A stretch of DNA of 64,000 nucleotides. Origin: Scedosporium boydii. Taxonomy: Eukaryota > Ascomycota > Sordariomycetes > Microascales > Microascaceae. The position numbers and the translations under genes are program-made. Within the stretch, counting starts at the first letter, position 1; each line of letters opens with the position of its first letter. The notes beneath the pieces are model-generated. The model saw only the letters and a list, made by a program, of their open reading frames with translations. It did not search any database and was not told the origin of the DNA. The stretch is taken from assembly GCA_002221725.1 (NCBI GenBank), contig NJFT01000213.1:1-64000 (forward strand). The letters are read 5' to 3'. Below are positions 1-11,271 of this stretch, piece by piece.

Positions 1-194
1 GTATACCGTTCGCGCCACCGTGCCGGCACCGTGGGTACTTTCTATTTCTTAGCGAAATCCTTCAGAAACGAAAGTCTCGTTTTTTCCTCCCAAACCATAC
101 TTTCCTTCCAAACCAGCGGCCCATGGTAGTCAGGTAAAAGCTACCTTTTTTAACTCTTTAGTACCTTAATAGTACTTACTTCTTTTTTTTTCTC

Positions 195-221
195 CTTCTT
201 CTTCTTCTTCTTCTTCTTCTT
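195..221. repeat. (CTT)n microsatellite
   Basis: About eight to nine tandem CTT units inside the AT-rich block, with no associated gene. Confidence 0.85.
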
Positions 222-598
222 TCCTTTCTACCCTCTTCCTATCTTCTATATAATTATTACCTAGGTAGCTCCTACCTTTTTACTAGCTTCTATTAACTTT
301 CTATAATTAATTAATTAACTACTCTACTATTTATAGCCTTTTAGTACCTTAGTAGTACCTTCCCTATCTTAATTAGATTAACTTTCTATATAAATTCTCC
401 CTCCTACTATAAAAAACCCCTAAACTCTCCTAGCCTAGTTTAAACTCTTCTTCTCCTATACCTATATTCTATATTTTAATTAACTAACTACCTATTTAGG
501 TAGTTTTTTCCCTTTCTTCCTTATCTTTTCTTTAATTATATATATATATAAGGGTTTCTACTTAAGGAAAATATAAATATCTTTTATCCCTCTCCCTC

Positions 599-652
599 TT
601 TTTCCTTTTTCCTTTTTCCTTTTTCCTTTTTCTTTTTTCCTTTTTCCTTTTT
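599..652. repeat. TTTTTC-type 6-bp tandem repeat
   Basis: A run of about nine slightly imperfect copies of a T-rich hexamer (CTTTTT/CCTTTT). It is simple sequence in the RIP block. Confidence 0.8.
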
Positions 653-1039
653 ACTACTATATAAGGCAATACTAATAGACAGCCTCTCCTTCTAAAAGCA
701 ATTATAGTAAGTAACTTCTCCTCCCTATACCTTCTAATAATAATAATAGTTATAATAAGGGCTACCCTATATAACCTTTAATAGCTAAAACCTACTTATA
801 GTAGTATTTAGCTAAAAACTATTATTCCTACTAGTAATTAAAAGGAAGTAATAGTAGATCTTACCTACTCTTAATCTATAGTAGTAGTAATAGTAATAGT
901 CCTTCCCCTAACTATAGCTATATAACCTACTATACCTACTATACCTACTATATTTATTATAATATAGGCTAGTAGCCTCCTCTTACTATCCTACCTAGTA
1001 CTAGGTAACTTATTATATATAATAATCTCTTCCTCCCTC

Positions 1040-1143
1040 TTATTCCCTTATTCTCTTATTCCCTTATTCCCTTATTTTTTTATTTTCTTATTCCCTTATT
1101 CCCTTATTCCCTTATTTCCTTATTCCCTTATTCTCTTATTCCC
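1040..1143. repeat. 8-bp minisatellite TTATTCCC x13
   Basis: Thirteen consecutive 8-bp units fill exactly 104 bp. Most units read TTATTCCC; the variants are TTATTCTC, TTATTTTT, TTATTTTC and TTATTTCC. A partial unit follows after a short interruption. Confidence 0.9.
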
Positions 1144-3646
1144 TTCCTTATTCCTTATATAAGGCTAACCTTCTTATCTAACCTTATAGCTTTATTACTT
1201 TCCCCTAAGCTTAGGTATATAAGCACTAGATAAAGCCCTAAAACTATAAGGGCCTAATAAGTACCTAGGAGTCCTTAAAGTAGGTAGCTACTAATTAGTA
1301 AAATTCTACTATAATACCTAGTAATTTAATATCCTTAATATACCTAGCTATAATATACTATTTATATAAGGGGCCTTTAATAACTACTAGGTAGTTTCCT
1401 ACTAACCTAGCTATATTAATATACTCCTTATCTAGTCTAGGAATATAGATATACCTTAGGGCTATAAAGAATACTAGTAATTATAAAATTATAAAACTAG
1501 TTTTAATTATCTCTTTCTAATCTATATCTAGATCCCTAATAAGTTTAGTAGAATATATAAGAACTATAAGTAAAGAGACTATAGTATTTAATATAAGCCT
1601 AGCTAAAGTAAGTTACCCCTAAGTCCCCCTCCTCCTTAAAGTCTTAGTAATAGTAATAGTAATGGTAATAATATAAGTAGATAATAACTATAAAATTAAA
1701 TTTAGGCTATTATAGGTATATTATATAATAATCTAATTATACTATAATTAATTAAATAAGTAGAGGGAAATTTAGCCTTCTACTAACCGGGCTATACTAA
1801 TATAAAAGCTAAAAGAGATTTAGCTATATTAATATAGTTATAGTATTTAAAGTTATCTTATAGTAGTATAGGCTTTTTACTAGATAAAGGAAGGTAGAAT
1901 AGTTTTAAGGTATTTTAATAAATAAGATAAAAAATAAGAGGAATTTTAAAGAAAGTAGAAATAAATATTAATAAGAGATTAGGAGTTTTTAGAATCTAGG
2001 GTTCTTCTTCTTCTTTATATAATAATTAAACTAGTTTAGAGGTAAATAAGTTAATTAAATTTTAATCTTCTTTTATTACCTCTTTTATCTTTTTCCTTTT
2101 TATTTCCTCCTTTCTTCTTAAGTAAAAAGAGAAAGGTATAAGTAGGTAAGGCGAGCCCTTAAATTACCTAACCCTACCTTTACTCTTTAGTAGGTAATTA
2201 CTACTCTACTAAATTGGCTTAAGCTTTAAAGCTTTAGATAACTAACTTAACCCTCTAGTTCCTTAGGGGCCTTTTTATAATTCTAGATAAAGACTCTAAA
2301 TATAGGTTTTAAGCTAAAAGTAACTAGTAGGCCTTTCTTTCTCTAGTATACTATAGTAGTATATATATATAGTAGGGATTAATTATTTATAAGGGCTATA
2401 TCTTATATATATATATATATAGTAAAGATTATAAAGAGGTATAGCTCTTAACCCTTTATTAACCTTCCCTATAGGGGACTTTTATAGTTTTAAAATAAAG
2501 AGGCTACCTATAAGATAACTACCTTACTCCTAGCTAAGTAATTATTACTTTTTCTAGTTTCTTTTTAAGAAGAGTATATATAAGAGATATTTATAGTTCT
2601 AGATAAAGAGGCTACCTATAAAATAGCTACCTTACTTTTAACTATATAATTATTACTTCTTCTTTTAAAAGGAGTACTTATAAGAGATATTTATAGTTTT
2701 AGATAAAGACTTTAAATATAAATTCTAGGCCCTAGTAGGCCTACTATACTCTTAACTAAGTAGTTATAGCTCTACCTAATTAACTAATATTTTTAAAGTT
2801 TTAAGTAGTTAACTTACTAACTTACTTCTTAGGTTTAGACCCTATAGCTTTTATAGTTCTAGATAAGGACTCTATATATAAAAGAAGGTATAAAAAGAAT
2901 ATAGGAAAGAATAAGAAGAATAGGGAAAAGAATAATAATAAATCTATTTAACTTTTATTTACTTTAATTACTTTCTCTTTTATATAAAGTAAAGTAAAGG
3001 AACCTATACTTCTATTCTATTAACTATAAAGTAAAGAAGAATACTTAACTTTATATAAACTAAATTACCTTTTTAAGCTCTTACTCTTTTACTACCCTAC
3101 TCTACCTTTATATAAAATACCTCTCTACTTTTTATCCCCCCTACCTTTATATAAACTACCTCTTTACCTTATAGCCTTCTTATTTTAAGCTCCCCTCTTA
3201 TACCTCCCTCCTCTACTACTTTATATAATAATACCTCCTCCTACCCTCCCCTTTCTAATAATCCTACTTTATATAATATTTCTCTACCTTTTCTTATACT
3301 CTTTATTACTTAATATATTACCTTAGCTTTAGAGTATAATATTAAGTTTTCTTCTTTACTTAATATATCTCCTTAACTTTAGAATATAATATTAAGCTTA
3401 ATATTATTAATTTAGTAATACCTTAATTTAATATTAAGCTTAAATTTTATTTTTATTTCTTTTTTTAATAGATACTTATATTTAATTTCTACTTAATATA
3501 ATTTTTTTTTCTTCTTTTTCTTCTTTCTTCTTATCTAGTAGTAGTAGAGGTAGTAGTAGTAGAGTAGCTAGAGCTAGAGGTAGTAGTAGAAGTAAACCTA
3601 AATCTAAATCTAAACTAAGTCTACTCTTAACCCTAGATAATTTTTT

Positions 3647-3666
3647 TTAGGGTTAGGGTTGGGGTT
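3647..3666 (+). repeat. Short interstitial telomere-like tract
   Basis: Two TTAGGG-type units are followed by one degenerate TTGGGG unit. TTAGGG is the usual telomere repeat of filamentous fungi. A CCCTA-containing stretch in opposite orientation lies about 20 bp upstream (3,626-3,636). It is too short to claim a former chromosome end. Confidence 0.5.
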
Positions 3667-5808
3667 AAAAAAGTTTCTAACTAATGAGCGAGCCAGCTTA
3701 GGTAGAACTAATAATACTAGAAAAGTTATCTATATGGAGCCGATTTATATAGGGGCCCGAGTGCTGATTATACTATGATCGCCGCCGAATAGTAACCTAG
3801 GATTATAATTAGTATTAAAGTATAAGCTATATAAAGGAAAAAGAAAGGAAAGTTAGATAGATTTACTACTATCTATTTTACTTAAATAGTATAAAGTATT
3901 TAGAAATATAGCTTCTTAGCTATTACTAATATCTTTAACTTCTTCTAACTTCTATTAACTATTTCCTATACTTATAATCTATCTTATTAATAATACTTTA
4001 CTTATAAGGTAAGTAACTAGATATTTAATAAAATAGACTATATAATAAAAAATAAGTAATTAGATAAGTTAGTTAATTTTTAGAGGGCTACTATCTATAA
4101 CTTCTTTAGTAATTTAATTAATATCTTCTTTAACCCCTTCTACTTTTTAACTATTAGGCTACTAGATAGTATATTAAAAGCTAGAATAAGTAAATAGAAG
4201 TTCTTATAAGAAGAAAACTTTAATATATCTAAGCTAGTTCTAGAAGAGTTAAGAAAAGATATTAAGGTAATTAGGAACTAAGTAGGATATTTAAAGAGGT
4301 TAGGAAGAATATTAAAAAGCTAGAATATACTTCTTCTTACTAAGAAATAAATTAAAACTTTCCTACTAGCTTCTAGCTTTAAAACTAGAAAGTTAATATT
4401 ACTTAACTTAGATAATATTTAATAAGTATATAACCTATATTAAGTTACTATAAATAGGGGGGTAGTATAGTAGCCTTTCCTATTTTTCTTTAAAATAGAT
4501 TAGTAAAAGTCCTATTTTTTAGCCCCCCTTCTAAAGTACCCTATCCTTACTAAGCTTACTAAGCTCTTCCTATTAAAGATACTATTAAAAGTAGTAGTTT
4601 CTTTTAAGGGATTTACTATCTCTATTAACTAACTACTTCTACTTATTAATATACTTAAGCCTTTTATATTTAGTCTAAAAGTTTATAAGAAGAGTAAACC
4701 CCTATATTATAACCTTATACTATTAAAGCCCTCTAAGTTAGTAAAACCTTTTTAATCTTTAATATATAAGCCTCTCTCAGATTACCTAGTTTATTTAATA
4801 AGCTATAAGAAAATACTATTAATAGTAAAGAAGAGGAGGTAAACTCTAGGAGCCCTACTAAAGTCTCTTAAACTATCCTCCTAACCTCTATCTTACTAGT
4901 TATAAAGAACTAAGGAGTAGCTCTTATCCTATAGATCTTAAAGGATTAGGAGACAGTCCTAATCTTAACTAGCCTCTAACTACTAAAGATTACTACTATA
5001 GATACTAGATTATAAGTAGTAAGAATTCTATAACTAGGAAATAGGAGAGGTCTTTACTCCTACTATAATAAACATATTTATAGAATTAGTATAGGTAGGA
5101 CTTAAGGGAAGGGCCTAAGAAAGATATAAGCTACTAGGAAAGTAAGGTAATTAATTAATTAGTTATTTTATTATAGTTAATTTTTAAGAAAGATATTATA
5201 GTTTACTATTTTTTCTTTAATATTTTACTATTATTAAGTTTCCTTTATTATTTTCCTTTTCTTTTTAATAAATTTTACTTAAAGTAAAATTTAAAGAAAA
5301 AAATATATTAGTATATAAGACAACTAGTAGTAGCGCTACTATATTGCTAATTAGTACTACTACTAGAAGCCTAATATATTATATATCTAAACCTTACTTA
5401 TATATAAAAGGATAATAGCCCCCTATTTTTTATAGACTAGTTCTTAGATAAAAGTAGTATAGTATAGAAGTAGGTAAAGGATAATATTATAATTAGGAGT
5501 AATTAGTTATTTCCTATTAGCTAGAGTATTATTATAGTAGACGTTCTTTACTATTCTTTTCTTAATATTACTTCTTTTCCTATCTTTATATTTTCTCTTC
5601 TCTTCTTTAGATATAATATCCTATAATATAGATTCTAACTAATTATCTACTTCTTAACATCCTACTTAACTATTAGACTATTCTAATAACTATTAGACTA
5701 TTTCTTCTTTTCGGTATAGCTCTTAGCTACTCTTAATTATTCTCTTAAGTAGGTAGTATAGTCTTATTTATATTATTAGTTATACTGCCCGGCTCCGATA
5801 AAATATAA

Positions 5809-5957
5809 TATAAGATAATTGTAAGGGGTAATAATTAGCTTAATAGACTAAAAGATCTATTAGTTTTAGTACTATATAGCTAGAACTGCCCTTTATATTT
5901 ACTTAAGAACCCTCTTAATCGCGGCGGAATCTAGCTACTTCTAAGTATATTATTATA
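5809..5957 (-). repeat. Solo LTR of the mini LTR element, RIP-mutated
   Basis: This 149-bp stretch aligns over its whole length with the reverse-oriented LTRs at 14,260-14,408 and 14,733-14,881. It shares the segment around AATTGTAAGGGGTAATAATT and the end TATTATTATA. Most differences are CA to TA or TG to TA, so it is the same LTR further decayed by RIP. No internal region adjoins it and I see no matching 5-bp flanks, so it is best read as a solo LTR or fragment. Confidence 0.75.
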
Positions 5958-8900
5958 AGTGCGCTCTTACTTATACTTTACAATTATCCCCCTAAAGCTA
6001 TCTATTAGTCCTTATAGATAGGCCTTATTCTTAGCTCCGATAGTATTATACTCTCTATCTTCTAATTATTCTCTTATATATTCTAGGTATTATAGTGTCG
6101 GCGTTATTTTACTTTATTAGTATATAGTTATATAACTCTTTATTATTTATTATTAGGGTAATTGTTTAGTATAAATTTTTATTACCTTATTTATTATTCT
6201 ATCCCCCTACAGCCTCTAATTAGTCTCTAATTAGGTAGTATACTTATTCTTTATTATTCTAGTTAGCCCTTTATTATAGGGCTTAATTAAGTTACCTATT
6301 AACTATAAATATCTTACTATATTATACTATTTTTTCTAAAGAATTTTCCTTTTCTATATATATTATTATCTTCTACTCTATACTAATAACTATTTCCCTT
6401 TTAAGATATTATATATTTCCCTTTCTAATCTATTAGTAATATCCTCTTACTAAAAACTAACTACCTTATAAGATATCTATAATTATTTCCTTATCTAAGA
6501 TTATATCTTAGCTTTACTTTATTAAAGGTAATTTACTAATCTCTTATAATCTTAAAATTAAATAGCCTATAAAACTTAATATCTAGCCTTACTTTTATTA
6601 TATTATAAGCTATCATCATTTTACCTAGACTCTCTATCTCCCTACAAACTCTAGTTATATCTATACCCTTTATTATATAAATAGGAAGGCTTATTATAAA
6701 GTTTAAATCTCTACTCCTTAGCTAGCTAGACTATACTAATCCTCTATTCTTCTAAATTCCTAATAAACTTCTAGAAGCTAGTTAATAAGTTTTAATATTT
6801 TAAGTAGATATTATAGCTTAATAAGCTATTAGAGATTATTATAAGCTAGATACTAAGCTCCTTATAGATTAAAATCTACTTAAATACTTCTATTCCCTTC
6901 TATAGGAGTTTATAAATAATATTATTTATACTATACCCTCTAAAGAGTCTAATTAAAATAAAAATATATTCCTTACTATATAGGCTTAGCTTTACCTTAA
7001 TATAATTACTACTACCTAGAGCCTAGTATATATCTTACTCTCCTTTACTTCTTCCCTTCTATTATATTCTCTAGGCTAACTTTACTTTATTATCTAAGTC
7101 TAAGACTATAACCCTTAAGAAATCTAATACTATCTTACTATCCTTAGTTATATTAAATTAGAAAGGGCCTATTATAAAGCTTTTAAGGAAATCTAGAAAG
7201 CTATTATTCTTATTAATAATAGCCCCTATTCTTATAATCTCTATAATATTTTTAACTTTATCTAAGTCCTAATTTCTTTTATTTATAATTTTACTACCCT
7301 TACTAACTATCTTAATAACTTATTCTATACTTATAATATTTTTCTTAAAGTTAATAAGAATAAAGCTAATTTAAAGAAAAATAAGATATAGACTAATTAC
7401 TAGTAGGTTTACTAGATAGATATAGATATAATCTCTTTAAACTATAGTTATTTCTCTACTAATAAGGCTAGTATAGTTTAAGATATCTTATATATTCTTA
7501 GCTTACTTACTACTAAAGATATAAAGCCTCAGTACTATTATTATATTTTATATAAACTTACCCTAACTTAGCTAGATACTTAGTACTAAATTCGTAATAC
7601 CTATACTTATATAAATACTTAGGTCTAACTTCTTAAAAGTACTAATCTAGAGGAGGGAAATAAAGATACTATTAGTAGTATTAGTAGTAATAATAATAAT
7701 AATAGTAGTAATAGTAATAGAGGTACTAGTCTTAGTACTCCTACTTCCTATTCCTCTACTTAGAAGTATTATAAGATAAATAGTAGTAATTCTATATATA
7801 AGCATCTTACTCTCTATAAGTATATTACTACTTATATTACTAATCCTAATAGTAAGCCTAAGGGTTAAGGTAAGGTAGAAAGTAGTAGTATTAATATTAA
7901 TATATCTTAGATATCTCTATAATCTAGTTATTTCTTCTCTCTTCTTTTTTTAAATTATATTAATAATTTCCCTACATCTAGTTTAACCTATAATTTACTT
8001 TTTAATTAATATTATTTTTTAAAGATATCTAGATTACTTAGTCTTAGTTTTAATTTTAACTAATTAGTACTTTATTACTTTCTTTATTATAAAATTTAAT
8101 CTTTTTATTTTCTATTAATTATCCTACTTATAGTAAGACTTTAGTTTCTTTTTCTAATATCTTTATACTACTTCCTCTATATTTTCTAGATACTCTTCTA
8201 ATTCCTATATATTATATTCTATAAGCTAGCCTTCTTACTTTATAAGGTACTACTTCTTATCTCTAACTTATTAGTATATAACTACTTCTTCTAGGGCCTA
8301 TTCTTTTAGTTTCTCTAGGTTAGAGAATATATCTTCTCTATATCCCTCCTCTACCCTATTATACTAAAGCTCTAATAATAATATATAGAAGACATTATAT
8401 ACTTAGCTATAATATTCTAATAATTCTACTTAATAAGCTTATATCCTTATCTTTTTAACTATAGTTACTTAGAGGTAGGTTAGTATAATTTTTCTCTTAC
8501 TTACTTTAAAATAGAAATTTTCTATTAATAGTCCTATAACTTAGCTAATATTAAAATTTATTAGAGTATACCTTTAATTATATATATATATATATTTAGT
8601 ACTTACTCTCTACTAATAATACTTTACTACTTTCCTTATTACTATTAGGTAAGTTAAATATTTTTTAACTCCCTAGACCTTCTCTAACTAGTCTATAATA
8701 TATTTAATATAATATAGGTAATACTTATATAAGGCTTTAAATAAGGATACTTCTAATATTATATTTACTATATTATTTATAGTAAATTCTATCTCCCTAG
8801 TCTTCTTTAACTAGTAATAGGGAGGTTAGTTAGTATATACCCTTAAATACTTTATAATTATAAAATAGGAGCACTTATTAGCTCTATCTATTTAAGGGTA

Positions 8901-10650
8901 CTAGGCTATTAAGATTTACCTCTTTATACTTAGAGCTAGATAGAGTTTTAACTAGAAGGCACTTATAAATAAGCTATCTTAATTACTAATAATATTTTTA
9001 GAAGTACTAAAGTAATATTTAACTTCCTAATATAATAATATTACTAGCTCTATAGCTATTATCATTTTCTTTATAAAGATTAAAACTACTATCTAGATAA
9101 ATTAATATAATATTATAAGTATTAAATTATATAGCTCTCTATCTAAGTAGATATTATCTAGAAGTTTTATAATAAAATCTAAACTGATTTTTTAAAAAGG
9201 GTACTTAGAAATTAGTAGAGATTAAAGGATACTATACTTCTTATAATATAGTCTACTTATATACTAATACTAGTTATAAGTATATATATAGTCCTAGACA
9301 TCTAGGTATATATTAGCCTAGTAGAATTTACATTTTAGTAAGTCTAGTATCTAGTTTATATCTATATAGCCTATTTATAGGTTATTATAGTATTTATATA
9401 ATAACTTTACTCTTAGGGAGCCCTCTTTAAAGATTACTAGATAGCTTTTATAGAATAGAATCCTATCTAAGGCTAAGTAATATCTACCCTTTATACTAGT
9501 ATCCTATAAACTAATAATAAGTTCCTTATAGTTAAGATCTAGCTATTATAATTAGTATATAGTCTTCTAGAACTTAGTACTAGTTATTAAGGAAAATATT
9601 ATTTTATTCTTTATAATCTCTCTTATAACTAAATATAAGATTTATTAGTTATAAGCTAATATCCTAGCTCTAGCTAATAGCTCTAAACTATTACTATCTA
9701 ATTAGTAAGTAGTCTCTATAGCTTTTCTTAACTATCCCCCTAGGCTAGAGGTTTTAGCTTACTTTTTTATAATTATTACTATATACTAGCTAGCTTCTAC
9801 TCTTAGTTAGTATATACTATATTTATACTCTACTATATAGCTTATTATTACTACTTAACCCTTAAAGATAGCTACTTATACCTAGCAGCTAAGGTTTCTA
9901 TTAGCTATAAGATCTTAAGTAGTACCTATATACTTCCTATACTCTCTTCTAATATAGGTCTCTCTTACTTTTATTTCTAGTATAGTTTTATATACCTAAT
10001 ATCTTAAAGTATTTAATAGCTTTTCTATAAAGTAGACTTTCTAGTTTATAATTAAGATAAGGTCTATTAAATATACCCCTAATTCTCCTTTAGCTCTAGG
10101 CCCCTTCCCTAGCCTAAGCTTAGTTATAAGCTCTTCTATAACCTCTTAGTATTTAAGCTCCCCTAATATATAATTAAGTTACCTTAATAATAAATTTATA
10201 AAATTTATCTTCCTAGGTCTATATTTAATTTTAAAGTTAAATATAGATAGATAATAGACCTATCTAATTAGTTACCTTCTTAGATTATATACTAATATCT
10301 ATATAATACCTTTTAATACTTAGTAGTTAGTAAGGACCTTAAATAAGTCCCCCCCTTCTAAAAATTATCTTTAATATTTTAAGCTTTCTATAATAGTTAG
10401 TAGCTCCTAATATTTTATAGCCTATTAGTATTTAATATTAGTTAGCTTCCTTAACTAGAAAGCTATTAGGTACTATTTCTTATTAACTAATTAAGATAAG
10501 ATATTTAAGATAGTATATATTAGTATATCTATCTCTATCTATATAGGTCTCCCCTAGTCTTAGTAGCTAAGGATTAGAGTCCTACTAAAAGTATCTTTTA
10601 GGGTAGTAAAGGTATTCTATACCTCTAATAGCTATTTAAAATAGCCCTTC

Positions 10651-10798
10651 TGTAATGATATACCTAGAAGTGGCTGGATTCCGCCGCGATTAAGAGGGTT
10701 CTTAAGTGAATGTAAGGGGTAGTCCCAGCTATGTGGCGCTGGAACTGACGGATCTTTGGTCTATTAGGCTAATTGTCACCCCTTGCAATTATCTTACA
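10651..10798 (+). repeat. 5' LTR of the nested mini element
   Basis: A 148-bp LTR, TG...CA, nearly identical to 11,124-11,271. The few differences are mostly C/T or G/A transitions. Confidence 0.9.
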
Positions 10799-11123
10799 AT
10801 TGTTCTAGCGCCACATGGGTCTACTGGATTAGGGAATTCGGGCTGGGCGTGTGCGATCGCCAGTTCGAACCCTAGTCGGCACAGAGGTGTTTTTCCTGTG
10901 CAGCATGGAGGTTTTCCTGCGCGAGAAGCCTAGAGGTTTCCCATGTGACTGTTGTAGGGCATGGTGTGCTAGAAGTGGCCTGGGCACATGGCTGCAATAA
11001 TCCTTCGTCGGGCTCACAAGGGGTGCTGTGCGCGGTACATCCCTTGGGGGTTCGCATTCACTGTTAAATTCTTGGCTTACTCTATTTGAGGCTTGGGACG
11101 AGCCTACTTAGAGGGGGAAGAAT

Positions 11124-11271
11124 TGTAATGATATACCTAGAAGTGGCTGGATTCCGCCGCGATTAAGAGGGTTCTTAAGTGAATGTAAGGGGCAGTCCTA
11201 GCCATGTGGCGCTGGAACTGACGGATCTTTGGTCTATTGGGCTAATTGTCACCCCTTGTAATTATCTTACA
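11124..11271 (+). repeat. 3' LTR of the nested mini element
   Basis: A 148-bp direct copy of the 5' LTR, preceded by a polypurine tract and followed by the CCTTC duplication. Confidence 0.9.

Larger units (their letters stand above)
10651..11271 (+). mobile_element. 621-bp mini LTR retroelement (TRIM-like) nested in the gypsy element
   Basis: Two direct 148-bp LTRs (10,651-10,798 and 11,124-11,271) start TGTAATGATA and end ATCTTACA. They flank a 325-bp interior. The element is bounded by the perfect 5-bp target duplication CCTTC (10,646-10,650 and 11,272-11,276). A purine tract (GAGGGGGAAGAA, 11,111-11,122) directly precedes the 3' LTR. Right after the 5' LTR, 10,802-10,818 is complementary to the LTR segment 10,731-10,745, as in self-primed Tf1/sushi elements. 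The interior has no coding capacity beyond chance ORFs, so the element is non-autonomous. It keeps CA/TG steps that the host lacks, so it probably inserted after the host was mutated. It splits RT from RNase H. Confidence 0.9.

Noticed and set aside
10706..11057. Three ORFs of 61-75 codons in the mini LTR element
   Set aside because: They span the LTR and non-coding interior on both strands, and the inverted copy does not preserve them as frames.
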